A DNA stretch of 64,000 nucleotides. Origin: Nitrososphaerota archaeon (GTDB lineage: Archaea; Thermoproteota; Nitrososphaeria; Conexivisphaerales; UBA164). Positions 47,358-58,304 of the stretch are shown in pieces. The position numbers and the translations under genes were made by a program. The notes under the pieces were generated by a model. That model searched no databases. It saw nothing but the letters and a program-made list of their open reading frames with translations, and had not been told where the DNA came from. Location: NCBI GenBank assembly GCA_023381255.1, contig JAMCTX010000002.1, forward strand, positions 54,742 to 118,741. The letters are read 5' to 3'. Numbering within the stretch: the first letter of the stretch is position 1; every line of letters starts with the position of its first letter.

Positions 47358-47837
47358 ATGTCAACAGAAGAAACCGGTGAACTTGAACTTCATGCTGGAA
47401 ATCCAAAAACCTGGTCACTTGTAGCGCTTATAGTTGGTATTCTGGACCTGATTACAATACCCATTGCCATGACAATGAGCTATTCTTATAACTACTTGGT
47501 TGTTGAAATAAACAGCGTTGTAGCAATAATTGTAATTATATTAGCCTCCATAGATTACATCCAGAAGGGCAAAGGCGGAAAAGGGATTGCCATTCCAGTT
47601 GTTTTGCTGATTCTGGGATTCGTTATATTTTTCATGTTTCCACAGGCTTATTCCACGCCCTATATAATGCAGTACCACTTGTACATAATAAATACTGAAA
47701 CATCAAACCAGGTTTTGCATGTCTCCAACTACAATGCAAGAGATGCCTTGTGGGGCCTGAGTTTCGGGTGGGGATTTATACTGTGGCTGATAATGGCCCT
47801 GGACATATACGCAATCAAAAAACAACCTGCAAAGTAA
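47358..47837 (+). CDS. Four-TM membrane protein, unknown (paralog of 46527)
   Basis: LIVGILDLITIPIAMTMSYSYNY ... QYHLYIINTE ... DALWGLSFGWGF. Confidence 0.65.
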   Translation: MSTEETGELELHAGNPKTWSLVALIVGILDLITIPIAMTMSYSYNYLVVEINSVVAIIVIILASIDYIQKGKGGKGIAIPVVLLILGFVIFFMFPQAYSTPYIMQYHLYIINTETSNQVLHVSNYNARDALWGLSFGWGFILWLIMALDIYAIKKQPAK

Positions 47838-47985
47838 GGTTAATTTTTTTTAATTTTTTTAATATTTTAAGGCCATGCCGGGATGGAAGCATTACAATAA
47901 ATATCCTGAGCTGAGCTTATTCCATCTTTAGGATGCAGGCATTGAACAATTATCCGAAAGTACAATCATTATTAAACGGCATCGT

Positions 47986-48738
47986 TCACTTCCATCCTGT
48001 CAGTATCTCTTCCCTCTGGAATGTTGCCCTTGCAATGTAGAACATGATTACGTCAAGCGCCCCCAGTGCACCTGCTATTATGGCAAGGTTAGAGGTGTTT
48101 AGCGAAAAGAAGCCGATTTCTGCGAGAAGGTAAATGCCGAAGAACGGTATCACAACGAGGGACCCAAGCTGCTGGGCGCTCCTGACATCATTTATCCTCG
48201 AAGAGATCAGCACGCTTATCTCCACGCTCAGCAGAGAGGCAAGGGGCACCGAAAGCAGTATGACTCCAATGTTCCAGTTTGGGTAGTAGAAGTAACCAAG
48301 CAGGCTGTGCGTGAAGCTGTCCATGAGAACCATATAAGCTACTGCCCCGGCATAGAGCGCAGCCACGGGTATAATCAGAGCTGACAGTATCTTTCCCAGA
48401 AGTATGTCACCGTCTGAAACCGGTGTTGCAAGAAGGGGCTCCAGGCTCTTCTGCACCTTTTCGCCGACCAGGGTATATGATGCTATTGCCGTTGGGATTA
48501 CCAGTGCGCCTATGATGAACCATATTGAAAACGCGTTCAAAAGGTTCACGGCAACACCGGCCGAAAGATTGCTGTGCCTGAGCCTGGCGTAGTTGATTAT
48601 TAACGGGAAAACCACCCCCACTATCAGGGGTAGGGCAATGGTTGAATACATTATTGTGCTCTTCTTAATGTAGATCTTCAGGTCCTTTCTTGCTATGGTC
48701 CATGCGTTTTGCAGGTTCATCCTACTCACCCCTGACAA
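47986..48738 (-). CDS. ABC-2 type transporter permease
   Basis: ARKDLKIYIKKSTIMYSTIALPLIVGVVFPL; GEKVQKSLEPLLATPVSDGDILLGKIL. Confidence 0.9.
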   Translation of the reverse strand: MSGVSRMNLQNAWTIARKDLKIYIKKSTIMYSTIALPLIVGVVFPLIINYARLRHSNLSAGVAVNLLNAFSIWFIIGALVIPTAIASYTLVGEKVQKSLEPLLATPVSDGDILLGKILSALIIPVAALYAGAVAYMVLMDSFTHSLLGYFYYPNWNIGVILLSVPLASLLSVEISVLISSRINDVRSAQQLGSLVVIPFFGIYLLAEIGFFSLNTSNLAIIAGALGALDVIMFYIARATFQREEILTGWK

Positions 48739-49639
48739 GCTTCATATATACATCTTCAAGAGAAAAGCTTGTTTCTGTCATGAATTCAACGCTCCCGCCT
48801 GCATCCTGCACAGCTTTCAGTATTGCCGGATTGTCATGGGCAAAATCATTCACGCTGACAACCATGGCGTTCTGGCCTTCAATTTCAACCTTGTAGCCAG
48901 CGTCCTTTACGGCGGCGATTATTGGTTCACTCAGCTGGTGAACCTGAACCCTGACCCTCCTGCCTGAAAGCGATTGCCTGAGCTCCTGCGGGCTTCCCAC
49001 CGCGATGAGCTTTGTCTTCACTATGGCAACCCTGTCGCAGATCCTTTCGGCTTCATCAAGCATATGGGTGTTCATGAATATTGTCCTTCCCTCGCTTTTC
49101 AGGTCAAGGATGAAGTCCCGCACGGTTTTTGCTGCCTCGGGGTCAAGATTTGAAGTTGGTTCGTCCAGGAACAGCACCCTGGGTTCGTGAACAAGCGCCC
49201 TTGCTATAGCAAGCTTTTGCTTCATCCCCTTGGAGTATGTCGCCACAGGCGCATTCCTCCTTTCCCAGAGGCCAAGCATTTTTAGAAAGCGCTCTATCTG
49301 CTCCCTTCTTATCTGTTCGCCAAGCCTGTACAGCCTGCCGTAGAAATCCAGGTTGTCGTACGCGCTGAGTTCTTCGTACAGCCCCACGTTTTCAGGCAGG
49401 ATCCCTATGATCCTCCTTATCCTTTCCTCGTCAGCACTGTTGCCTATCTCAAAGTCCCCAATCCTTGCCTTCCCGGATGTTCTTGAGATCAGGCATGAGA
49501 CCATTCTGACGAAGGTTGTCTTTCCAGCGCCGTTGGGACCAAGGAACCCGAAAACCTCGCCCTCGTTTACACTGAGGGTAATTGAGTCTACTGCAGTTAT
49601 GTCGCCGAACTTCTTTGTCAGATTTTCAGTTTCAATCAT
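48722..49639 (-). CDS. ABC transporter ATPase
   Basis: FLGPNGAGKTTFVRM; YSKGMKQKLAIARAL; FLDEPTSNLDPEA; start trimmed to MIETENLTKKFG. Confidence 0.94.
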   Translation of the reverse strand: MIETENLTKKFGDITAVDSITLSVNEGEVFGFLGPNGAGKTTFVRMVSCLISRTSGKARIGDFEIGNSADEERIRRIIGILPENVGLYEELSAYDNLDFYGRLYRLGEQIRREQIERFLKMLGLWERRNAPVATYSKGMKQKLAIARALVHEPRVLFLDEPTSNLDPEAAKTVRDFILDLKSEGRTIFMNTHMLDEAERICDRVAIVKTKLIAVGSPQELRQSLSGRRVRVQVHQLSEPIIAAVKDAGYKVEIEGQNAMVVSVNDFAHDNPAILKAVQDAGGSVEFMTETSFSLEDVYMKLVRGE

Positions 49640-49753
49640 AACGCCCTTTTTTTCCAAATATGCTGCATTTGCTCCATAAAGATAATAAACATTGCTGTAA
49701 ACGGTTACGTTAATTGAAAAATGTGCACGCATCATTCATGGCAATCCCAGGAC

Positions 49754-50503
49754 CTATTGTTCAAGAACATCCGAAACATCTTCATACCATTTTTTCCTGG
49801 TGCCTATTGCGCTCCTGATTTTCCACCTTGCAGTTTTGGGCGATTTTTCCATTTCACTGGCAAACGCAAGAATTTTCTTGTCCAGGGTCACTTTCAGGTC
49901 ATTGTAATCTGAAAGCGTGGAGAGATGCTGCAGGGCCCTGGTTAAATTGTCCGTAAACGTCCTGTATATCCCCCAGTCGCTGGAAGTATATGCGGTTATG
50001 TATTTTATCTCAATATCACGGCAGGGATCAGTGCCGATTTCGTGGTCGAGAAAGATGACCAGCACATCCTTGACGTCATTTTCATCCATTTTCACTATCT
50101 GAAGCTTTGACATCAGGAGGTCGCTTACGGGCAATGCAGGTTTGCAGAGAAGAAGCCTGCCCCTGAAGTCAAATTTATGGGCCATTTCAAACCTGTCTAA
50201 GAAAACGTCCACCCTCCTGTCGTTGGCATCATCAATGAAAACAAGCCTTCTGCCACCGTACTGCGCGTTGAACCTCTGGTTTGCCCTGTATCCACGTTCC
50301 ATGAAAAAATCGGAAATTGCCCTCAATTCTTTGCCGGTCCCGATCACGTCTATGTCCTTGTACCCCCTCTTAAATGGCGGTTCTGCTGCGGAAGGGCACG
50401 CGTGCCAGACGCCGATGCCGCCGATAAGCCTGAGGGTCAACCCCCTGAATTCTGATTCGCTGATTATTGCCTCGGATTCGCTGATTATGTCGCTCAGGGG
50501 CAA
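49754..50503 (-). CDS. Nucleotidyltransferase-fold protein (AbiEii-like)
   Basis: LRLIGGIGVWHAC...YKDIDVIGTGKEL...DDANDRRVDVFLDRFEM. Confidence 0.6.
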   Translation of the reverse strand: MPLSDIISESEAIISESEFRGLTLRLIGGIGVWHACPSAAEPPFKRGYKDIDVIGTGKELRAISDFFMERGYRANQRFNAQYGGRRLVFIDDANDRRVDVFLDRFEMAHKFDFRGRLLLCKPALPVSDLLMSKLQIVKMDENDVKDVLVIFLDHEIGTDPCRDIEIKYITAYTSSDWGIYRTFTDNLTRALQHLSTLSDYNDLKVTLDKKILAFASEMEKSPKTARWKIRSAIGTRKKWYEDVSDVLEQ

Positions 50504-50509
50504 TTTTTG

Positions 50510-51454
50510 TCACCCTCCAGTCAGAATGTAGCTTATTATTTTGCTGTCGCCAATGTTGACTAGGGCCCCTCGCAGAATGCCGTACTGGTAATCGCTTCCC
50601 GGGTTGATTACCAGGGTCCAGTTTAGCATTTTTGCCCCCCTTGATTCGTGCACGTGACCGTGCAGCCCGAGCATGGGATGATACTTTTCCAGCATTTCCC
50701 TTACAGCCCTGCTGCCCACAGCCTCCATAACCGGCATTCCCGATACAGTGACAGGCCTGAATTGCGCGTCGAGTTTTGGGGCAACATCAAGCCCGCTGTT
50801 AAAAGGCGGGGGATGAATGTTGAAGATCGATTTCCCCGGTTCTTTCAGTTTTGACGCCATTTCATCAATTTTATCGCGGAGGGCTTCCTCGGGGATGTCC
50901 CTGGGCGCGTGCCAGGGGGTCATGTTGGCGAACCCGGTGCTTATCATTTCATGGCCGTTCAATTCTATGACCCTGCCTTCAGGATGTATTACAAAACTTG
51001 AAGAATCAAGGATGCTGTCCAGCTCCATGGGGTCGTCGTTTCCGGCATTGATTATTACGGTAACCCCCCTGAGCTCCGTTTCGGCAAGCCTGACCCATTT
51101 TTCCAGCCTTTCCTTCATCAGGTCCAGGAATGCCCTGTTAACTGCCTTTTCGTTCTGCATAAAATTGTCATATTCTCCTTCACCTATTTTATACGGATAA
51201 TATCCGTAGTCTGCCGCTTCTTCAGCATACCTGCGTTCTTGGTCTTTTGATTCGATCAGCATCTTCTGGCCAAAATAATCCGCCATGATAACGCCGCTGC
51301 TTTTTACCACAAAGGGAATTATCGCCTTTCCAGTAAGGTCGCCCCCAATGACCATAATGTCTGGACTGTATGCCTTCGACGCGCTTATGAATTTTCTAAA
51401 GCACTTTTCCGAACCGTGAAGGTCTGTTGCAAAAAACAACTTTATGCTGCCCAT
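50510..51454 (-). CDS. Metallophosphoesterase
   Basis: FFATDLHGSEKCFRKF, GGDLTG, NAGNDDP, GLHGHVHESRG, NPGSDY. Confidence 0.88.
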   Translation of the reverse strand: MGSIKLFFATDLHGSEKCFRKFISASKAYSPDIMVIGGDLTGKAIIPFVVKSSGVIMADYFGQKMLIESKDQERRYAEEAADYGYYPYKIGEGEYDNFMQNEKAVNRAFLDLMKERLEKWVRLAETELRGVTVIINAGNDDPMELDSILDSSSFVIHPEGRVIELNGHEMISTGFANMTPWHAPRDIPEEALRDKIDEMASKLKEPGKSIFNIHPPPFNSGLDVAPKLDAQFRPVTVSGMPVMEAVGSRAVREMLEKYHPMLGLHGHVHESRGAKMLNWTLVINPGSDYQYGILRGALVNIGDSKIISYILTGG

Positions 51455-51570
51455 TATAAATGCTGTACAGGGCGGGAAGATTATAAATTTTTTAAGGCAA
51501 AACGGCCCAGAAAACCCCTTCCAGTGTTTTGATTTTGGCATGCTTTTATACGGCTCTGTGCTAACTGGAT

Positions 51571-52137
51571 GTGATGACAGAAGAAGATATGACTATGACT
51601 CAGGATTCTCTGGCTTCAGCCTACGGCGGGGAATCCATGGCCAGCATGAGGTATTCGATTTTTGCTGACATAGCGGAGAAGGAGGGTTACAAGAATGTTG
51701 CACGGCTGTTCAGGGCGATTTCATTTGCGGAAAAGGTGCATGCCAGAAACCACTTCCAGAGGCTTTCAAAGTACAAAAACGGTGTAAAGGTTGTGGCGGA
51801 GGCCCCTTTTGGACCGGGTGACACAAAAAAGAACCTTGAACTGGCTATCATGGGCGAGAAATTTGAAGTCGAGCAGATGTATCCTGCGTATCTTGAACTT
51901 GCTAAAATGCAGGGGGACAAGGCCGCGGAAACCAGCTTTAAATATGCGCTTGAAGCTGAAAAGATCCATCTGGCGCTGTACACCAGGGCTCTGGAGTATG
52001 TCAGCAGGGGGGAGGACCTGCCTGTGAACGGAAGCGTGTGGATCTGCCCCGTGTGCGGTTACACCCTTATGGCTTCAGAACCGCCGGCAAACTGCCCGGT
52101 ATGTAATACATCAGGCAAGACATTCCAGAAGTTTTAG
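51571..52137 (+). CDS. Rubrerythrin
   Basis: SAYGGESMASMRYSIFADIAEKEG; C-terminal rubredoxin domain CPVCGYTL...CPVC. Confidence 0.95.
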   Translation: MMTEEDMTMTQDSLASAYGGESMASMRYSIFADIAEKEGYKNVARLFRAISFAEKVHARNHFQRLSKYKNGVKVVAEAPFGPGDTKKNLELAIMGEKFEVEQMYPAYLELAKMQGDKAAETSFKYALEAEKIHLALYTRALEYVSRGEDLPVNGSVWICPVCGYTLMASEPPANCPVCNTSGKTFQKF

Positions 52138-52157
52138 ATAAATTTTTTATTTTTTAT

Positions 52158-52589
52158 TTAAGAAGTGGTTGTCACATTTACTATTATGTTTACCGGCCCG
52201 GAGTACGAAACTGTCGGCGTTGCAACTGTTACGTCAAGTATCTTGGATTCACCCGGTGCCATGGACAGTGGCAGAGATTCCGAAAGGTATGTGGTGGGAA
52301 CGCTGAACCCCGGCGTGTTTGAGGTAACAGACCTCACGTATTCAGTTACGGTGTTGTGGTTCGTGATGTTTAGCTCGTACTCAAAGAAGCTTGACGCCTT
52401 TATCGTGAAGGTTGAACTTGGCTGCAGCACTTTGCCAACTATTTGCAGCTTGTAGTTTGAAGGCTCGTTGACAACCAGGTTCACCCCGTCCACGTTAACC
52501 ATTGGTGTTGTCATGTAATTCTGATATATCACTCCGCCAACCACAACCAGCGTGATAATTACGATTGCAAGGGAGTAGGCTGTTTTCAT
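52158..52589 (-). CDS. Single-TM exported protein, unknown
   Basis: N-terminal TM and Thr/Val-rich beta-like ectodomain. Confidence 0.6.
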   Translation of the reverse strand: MKTAYSLAIVIITLVVVGGVIYQNYMTTPMVNVDGVNLVVNEPSNYKLQIVGKVLQPSSTFTIKASSFFEYELNITNHNTVTEYVRSVTSNTPGFSVPTTYLSESLPLSMAPGESKILDVTVATPTVSYSGPVNIIVNVTTTS

Positions 52590-52591
52590 TT

Positions 52592-54331
52592 TTATTCGCC
52601 TTCCTCCTTTCCTTCGCTCTCCTTTTTCACTGTGCCTATTGCCTCAAGTAACGCCGATGCTTCTTCCAGCTTAACCGCGGGAGGCTTGACCCCCAGCTTG
52701 TAGGTCAACTGGAAAACCTGAGGAGGCACAACCGACCAGCTTTTGTTCACCGAGGCTTGGCTGAAAGCTTCTCTCGGGGGGCCTTCCACAGCAACCTTTC
52801 CGTCATAGAAAACAATTGCCTTGTTGCTGTAATCAGCTGCCTGTTTTACGTTGTGGGACACCATTATCAGCGTTATTTTGAAATTCTTGTTCAGGTCCTT
52901 GATGTATGACAGAACTTCCTCACCGCTCTTTTTGTCCAGTCCTCTTGTGGGTTCGTCCAGCAGAAGCACTGAAGGGTTGTTTATCAGCACGCTGCTGATT
53001 GTAAGAAGCCTTCTCTGGCCCACGCTGAGCCTGTGCGGCGTTTCGTCCTTATAGGAGTAGAGTCCGAACATCCTCAACAGTTCCTCTGCCCTCTTTTCAA
53101 CAGCGGCCTTGTCCTCGCCCCTCAGCCTGGGGGAAAACGTGACTTCGCTTATGACTGATGTATTAAGTATCATCTGGTCCGGGTCCTGGAAAACGTATCC
53201 TACCAACTTTGCAATGTCGGCCATCCTGAGCTTTGAAGCGTCTTTCCCGTTAAGCAGGACCTTTCCCTTTGTTGCTTTCTGCAGCCCGGTTACGAGCCTA
53301 AGCGCTGTTGTCTTTCCTGAACCGTTTGGACCCATTATTGAAGCCGATTCCCCTTTCCTTATCTTGAAATTTATCCCCCTGAGCGTAAATTCCTTGCTCC
53401 TTTCGTACTTGAACCACACGTCGTCAAACTCAACGGCATTATCGCCATCGTTCATCGGAAGGGTGTCGGGGTCCAGAAACGGCAGGTCCTTGTTCTGCAT
53501 TTCTGCAGATACGCCCGGGTTCATTTTTATGAATTCATCGATATTTATAGGGGCAACCTTTGCCGTGGGGTTTATCCTTTTGTGCAGTGCAGCTATCTGG
53601 GGCTCCTCTATGCCAAAGGACTCGATGTTCCTCATAAGCGCTTCCCTTATTGGGGCGTCAATAGCTATCTTTTTATCATGGATCAGTATCAGCCTGTCAA
53701 CAAGCCCCAGGACCCTTTCCACTTTGTGCTCGGCCATTATTATCGTGATGCCGTATTCATCCCTGAGCCTCTTTAAAGTGCCAAAAACTTCCTCGGTGCC
53801 GAGAGAGTCGAGCATGCTCGTGGGCTCATCCAGTATGAGCAGTTTTGGCCTCATCGCCAGGGCGCCTGCTATGACAAGCCTCTGCTTTTGGCCTCCGGAG
53901 AGCAGGAACGTTGGCGACCTCCTTTCATCCCATAAATTTACCTCCTTTAACGCCCATTCCACCCTGGAAGATATTTCAGCAGGGTCCACAGCCATGTTTT
54001 CGGGCCCGAATGCTATATCGTCCTCAACTATCAGCGCAAAGATCTGGTCCTCTGGAACCTGGTAAACAGTGCCGACGTTCTTTGCTATGTCCTTCATTTC
54101 TGTGTTCTGGGTGTCAACACCGAAAACATTTATTGTACCTTCAACGTTGGCCTCAATTACATGAGGTATAACCCCGTTTATTGCATTTAACAGCGTTGAC
54201 TTCCCGGAACCTGTCCTTCCAACCAGCAGCACAAATTCGCCTTCATCTATATCAAGATTAATTCCTTCAAGAGCCCGTTCCTTGTCCATTCCGTATGCAA
54301 TGTTCAAATCCTTTATTTCAACAGCCCTCAC
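52592..54331 (-). CDS. ECF-type energy-coupling ATPase with two fused ABC domains
   Basis: Two Walker A (VGRTGSGKSTLLNAI; MGPNGSGKTTALRL) and two signatures (LLSGGQKQRLVIAGAL; LSVGQRRLLTISSVL). Confidence 0.93.
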   Translation of the reverse strand: MRAVEIKDLNIAYGMDKERALEGINLDIDEGEFVLLVGRTGSGKSTLLNAINGVIPHVIEANVEGTINVFGVDTQNTEMKDIAKNVGTVYQVPEDQIFALIVEDDIAFGPENMAVDPAEISSRVEWALKEVNLWDERRSPTFLLSGGQKQRLVIAGALAMRPKLLILDEPTSMLDSLGTEEVFGTLKRLRDEYGITIIMAEHKVERVLGLVDRLILIHDKKIAIDAPIREALMRNIESFGIEEPQIAALHKRINPTAKVAPINIDEFIKMNPGVSAEMQNKDLPFLDPDTLPMNDGDNAVEFDDVWFKYERSKEFTLRGINFKIRKGESASIMGPNGSGKTTALRLVTGLQKATKGKVLLNGKDASKLRMADIAKLVGYVFQDPDQMILNTSVISEVTFSPRLRGEDKAAVEKRAEELLRMFGLYSYKDETPHRLSVGQRRLLTISSVLINNPSVLLLDEPTRGLDKKSGEEVLSYIKDLNKNFKITLIMVSHNVKQAADYSNKAIVFYDGKVAVEGPPREAFSQASVNKSWSVVPPQVFQLTYKLGVKPPAVKLEEASALLEAIGTVKKESEGKEEGE

Positions 54332-54384
54332 GCTAAATTAGCACCAAACCATAAAAAAAGAAATACGACTTAATAAATGTTGCC

Positions 54385-55206
54385 TTACATAGAGCCGACA
54401 ATTACTTTCTTGATATAGTACACCAATGGCGCAAGGATAATTCCCGCAACAATTCCGCCCAGCCCATTGGTAGCTGTCTCAAAGAGGATGTAATTTGGTG
54501 TATATAGATATCCCTCAACAAATGTTGCCCAGAATCCCTGATACCAGAAATTGTATGCTATCATCACCACGAACCCTACCACTGCGCCGTCCAAAAAGTA
54601 CAGCCCCCTTATCTTCCTGACTCCCTCCTTCAGCTGTTTGCCCTTTCCGGCTGGTTGCGCAGTTTGAACCGTGGTTGCGGCAGCCCTGAACGTTCTCTGG
54701 TATGGAGTCCCCATATATTTTCCCCTTAATAGCAGGTAAAGGTCTATCAGCGCCGCATAGGCTGTTATTTCATAAAAGATCCAGAAAGGTTCGCCTCCGA
54801 ATCCATAATGGAATATGTCTGAAAGCACTGTGTATATGAACATCATTATCATCACGCTTCCCGCTTTGCCGATCAGCGCAGCAACCAGGAAGAGTATGAA
54901 CAACTCGCCTATTGTCGTGTAGTAGAAGATTGAAGTTACAGCAGTGAATTTTGGTATCAGCGGTGATATGAAGAAGTTAAATATGACCAGTATAGCAGAC
55001 AAGAGACCCATATAGACGAAATCCACCGTTTTGAAGTTTGCAAGAATGTGCTTGTTCCACGCGTATCCCAGAAGTCCTATGATTACTAGGAAATAGATGA
55101 TCATTCCCCACCATGGTATTACTGAATGCAGATTAAATTCTACTCCGTTCCATGTCATACCATAATTATTAAAGAATGATGGCGTTAATAAACATTGCGT
55201 TCGCAA
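54385..55206 (-). CDS. Multi-TM protein, probable ECF S component
   Basis: Hydrophobic; DFVYMGLLSAILVIFNFFISPLIPKF; immediately upstream of ECF ATPase. Confidence 0.6.
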   Translation of the reverse strand: MRTQCLLTPSFFNNYGMTWNGVEFNLHSVIPWWGMIIYFLVIIGLLGYAWNKHILANFKTVDFVYMGLLSAILVIFNFFISPLIPKFTAVTSIFYYTTIGELFILFLVAALIGKAGSVMIMMFIYTVLSDIFHYGFGGEPFWIFYEITAYAALIDLYLLLRGKYMGTPYQRTFRAAATTVQTAQPAGKGKQLKEGVRKIRGLYFLDGAVVGFVVMIAYNFWYQGFWATFVEGYLYTPNYILFETATNGLGGIVAGIILAPLVYYIKKVIVGSM

Positions 55207-55355
55207 AAAATTTCCCGCTCAACCCATTTTTTTGAATGATTCTGAGAAAAAACCGGGGGCTGGGCAAAAAATGATGCGCTTACCGGCACGATATTGGACT
55301 TTATTGCATAATTTACTCAAAAAATATTTAACGACAGCGCCCGGTGTACACCTCC

Positions 55356-56792
55356 ATGGAATATAAATGGACAGTGTGGTCGGTGGTGGTGATCGGGAGC
55401 CTCATGTCGGCAATTGACAGCACCATTGTAATTCTGGCCATACTGCCAATAGCCGAGGACCTCAGGACAGATTACATAACTATAATATGGGTGATTGTAG
55501 CATACATACTGGTAAACACCTCGCTCATGCTGAGCCTGGGCAGGATAGCCGACATTTACGGCAGAAAGAGGCTTTACAACGTGGGGTTTGTGGTTTTCAT
55601 AATAGGTTCGGCTTTATCAGGCCTTTCCACTTCGGGGTTAATGCTCGTGGGCTTCAGGGCGGTGCAGGGCATAGGCGCAGCCCTCTTGACGTCAAATTCG
55701 TTTGCGCTAATATCTGAAGTGTTTCCGGCAAACGAAAGGGGGAAGGCTTTCGGGTTGAACAGCATAGTGTGGGGCACCGGTTCTGTGCTTGGAATAATAC
55801 TGGGAGGGGTTATAATAACCTACACCACATGGAGGATGATCTTCTTCATAAACGTGCCAATAGGCATCGCGGGGACATACCTTGCCTACAGGTATATACA
55901 GTCACGCCAGGGCAGGGCCGCAAATGAAAGCTTTGACATACTGGCTGCAATCTCCTTCACAGCGGGACTGCTTTTCGCGCTTCTGGGCGCAACCTGGGGG
56001 CTGCTTTATTCATGGAAGGACCCGACAACCTACCTGTTCTTCGGCCTTTCACCGGCCTTCTTCCTGCTGTTCATAGTATACGAATCCAAATTCTCAAAGG
56101 ACCCAATAGTGGATTTCAGCATGTTCAGGAACCGCATATTCTCCTTTTCCGTTACCGTGGGGCTCCTGCAGTCGCTTGCGCTTTTCAGCGTGAACTACCT
56201 GCTGATGTTCTTCTTTGAAGGCATAGTTGGCCTCCCGATAATTACCGCGGCTTACCTGATACTGCCCATGGCCCTCATGTCAGCAGCTGTGGGCCCCTTT
56301 GCGGGCAGGCTTTCAGACAGGGTCGGCGCTCGGGTCGTGGGAACTGCAGGCCTTGCAATACAGGCGTTCGCGCTGCTGCTCCTAACGCAGCTCACGGTGA
56401 GCACATCCATATACCAGGTCGCATTCATAGAGGCAATTTATGGCGTTGGAGGGGGCATGTTCTGGCCGGCCAACACGAGCGCGATAATGTCATCTTCAAG
56501 CAGGGAGAGGTACGGCATAGCCTCCGGGATAATGAACACCTTCAGGAACACAGGCATGGTGCTGAGCTTTGTCGTTGCGCTTGTAGCTGCTACAAGCGTT
56601 ATCCCTGCCTACCTGGTGTACCAGATGTTCGTGGGAACGCTTTACGGGAAGCTCAGCCTGGAGCTTTCGGGGGCATACCTGGGTGGCCAGAGGTTCGCAT
56701 TTATAATTTCAATAGCGCTTCTTGTTGTTGCAGCCGTGATGAGCTCCGCCAGGGGCACAAGGGCAGCCGTGCAGGCCAAAAAACCGCAGTAA
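55356..56792 (+). CDS. MFS drug-type transporter (DHA2-like)
   Basis: [37 protein letters not shown]; 14-TM-like length. Confidence 0.9.
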   Translation: MEYKWTVWSVVVIGSLMSAIDSTIVILAILPIAEDLRTDYITIIWVIVAYILVNTSLMLSLGRIADIYGRKRLYNVGFVVFIIGSALSGLSTSGLMLVGFRAVQGIGAALLTSNSFALISEVFPANERGKAFGLNSIVWGTGSVLGIILGGVIITYTTWRMIFFINVPIGIAGTYLAYRYIQSRQGRAANESFDILAAISFTAGLLFALLGATWGLLYSWKDPTTYLFFGLSPAFFLLFIVYESKFSKDPIVDFSMFRNRIFSFSVTVGLLQSLALFSVNYLLMFFFEGIVGLPIITAAYLILPMALMSAAVGPFAGRLSDRVGARVVGTAGLAIQAFALLLLTQLTVSTSIYQVAFIEAIYGVGGGMFWPANTSAIMSSSSRERYGIASGIMNTFRNTGMVLSFVVALVAATSVIPAYLVYQMFVGTLYGKLSLELSGAYLGGQRFAFIISIALLVVAAVMSSARGTRAAVQAKKPQ

Positions 56793-56819
56793 TATTTTTA
56801 ATACATGCGTTGTTAAAAA

Positions 56820-57295
56820 TGCTAATGATAAAGGTAAATGACATTGCGGTGGACTTCACTCTGCCTGACCAGGACCTGAAAACCGTGAAGCTGTCAGATT
56901 TCAAAGGCAGTAACGTGGTTCTTGCATTCTTTCCGGGAGCTTTCACATCCGTGTGCACCAAGGAAATGTGCACGTTCAGGGACTCGATGTCAAGGTTCAA
57001 CAGGATAAACGCCAGGGTGTTCGGGATAAGCGTGGATTCCCCGTTCGCGCTAAAGGCATTCCTAAAGGACAACAGCCTTAACTTTGAATTGTTGAGCGAT
57101 TTCAACAAGAACGTGAGCAGGACCTACCCGGGGCTGCACAGGAACTTTGCAAAGGTTCTTGGCCTTGAAGTGTCAAAAAGGTCGGTTTTCATAATAGGGA
57201 AGGACTTCAGGGTAAAATACGCGTGGGTAAGCGAAGACCCGGGCGTTGAACCGAAGTACAGCGAAATAGAAAGCGTATTAAATAAACTGCAGTAA
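56820..57295 (+). CDS. Peroxiredoxin (AhpC/TSA)
   Basis: [41 protein letters not shown]. Confidence 0.93.
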
Positions 57296-57341
57296 AAGCT
57301 TCGAAAGAGTTAATATTTTATTATAAACATAGTTAAAGCTA

Positions 57342-58160
57342 ATGGTAAAGTACAAAACATTCGGCCCTGACGGCAGGAAGGTATCTGAAATAGGCATAGG
57401 CACATACTATGATCCGGCATGGATAGCGTGGTCCAGGCTCCACTGGCTCAGGGGCAGGAGGGAGAAGGTGAAGGCGATAAGGGCGGGCCTGGAGAATGGA
57501 TGCAACATGATTGACACCGCAGAAATTTACGGGTCAGAGCCCCTTGTCAGAGAGGCGATAAAGGGGCACGACCGGGAACAGCTTTTCATTTCGACAAAGA
57601 TACTGCCGTTCCATATAGGATCATTCATGAAAAGCCTGGAATCTTCGCTCGACAGGCTTGGCACCAAGTACGTGGACCTGTACCTGATACACTGGCGCAC
57701 AGGCGAGGGGAGAATCAGGCAGGCAATGAGCGCCATGGAGGAAGCGCATGAAAGCGGGCTGATAAAGATGATAGGGGTTAGCAACTTTGACCTGGGGCAA
57801 ACCCAGTTCGCAAGGCAGTGTCTGAAGAAGAACACCATTTCTGCTGTGCAGCTTGAGTACAACATATTTAACAGGAGGGCGGAAAAGGACATCCTGCCTT
57901 ACTGCGAGAAGGAGAACATCGCGTTCATGGCATATTACCCGCTTGCCCACGGGAAGCTTGTGGGCAATGAAGCTCTTGGCAGGATTGCCAGGGATGCCGG
58001 CGTTACACCGGCCCAGCTGGCATTGAAGTGGCTGCTCAGGAAGCAGGCCGTATTTCCAATACCCAGGGCATCCAGGGAACAGCACGTTGTGGAAAACATC
58101 AGGGCAAGCGACCTGGAAGTAGACGAAAAGATGCTGGATAAAGTGGATACAGAGATCTAA
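57342..58160 (+). CDS. Aldo/keto reductase
   Basis: MIDTAEIYGSE; KYVDLYLIHW; GLIKMIGVSNF. Confidence 0.94.
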   Translation: MVKYKTFGPDGRKVSEIGIGTYYDPAWIAWSRLHWLRGRREKVKAIRAGLENGCNMIDTAEIYGSEPLVREAIKGHDREQLFISTKILPFHIGSFMKSLESSLDRLGTKYVDLYLIHWRTGEGRIRQAMSAMEEAHESGLIKMIGVSNFDLGQTQFARQCLKKNTISAVQLEYNIFNRRAEKDILPYCEKENIAFMAYYPLAHGKLVGNEALGRIARDAGVTPAQLALKWLLRKQAVFPIPRASREQHVVENIRASDLEVDEKMLDKVDTEI

Positions 58161-58304
58161 TGATAGATTAATTTTTTAACCTTGACTTCTCGATGTTGCG
58201 CTCAGGACTGCTTAATGGACACCCGCTTTCGATTGAACAGTCTGTCAGGCGTGAACGTATTCCCTCAAGAAAGAAGAATTACTGAATGATGATTTTGCGG
58301 CAAA

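Noticed and set aside
49754-50503. Possible AbiEii toxin-antitoxin module
   Set aside because: Nucleotidyltransferase fold is plausible, but no AbiEi-like antitoxin partner is adjacent, so no TA system is claimed
53109-54065. 318-aa plus-strand ORF
   Set aside because: Shadow ORF antisense to the fused ECF ATPase; Ser/Leu-rich composition typical of antisense frames
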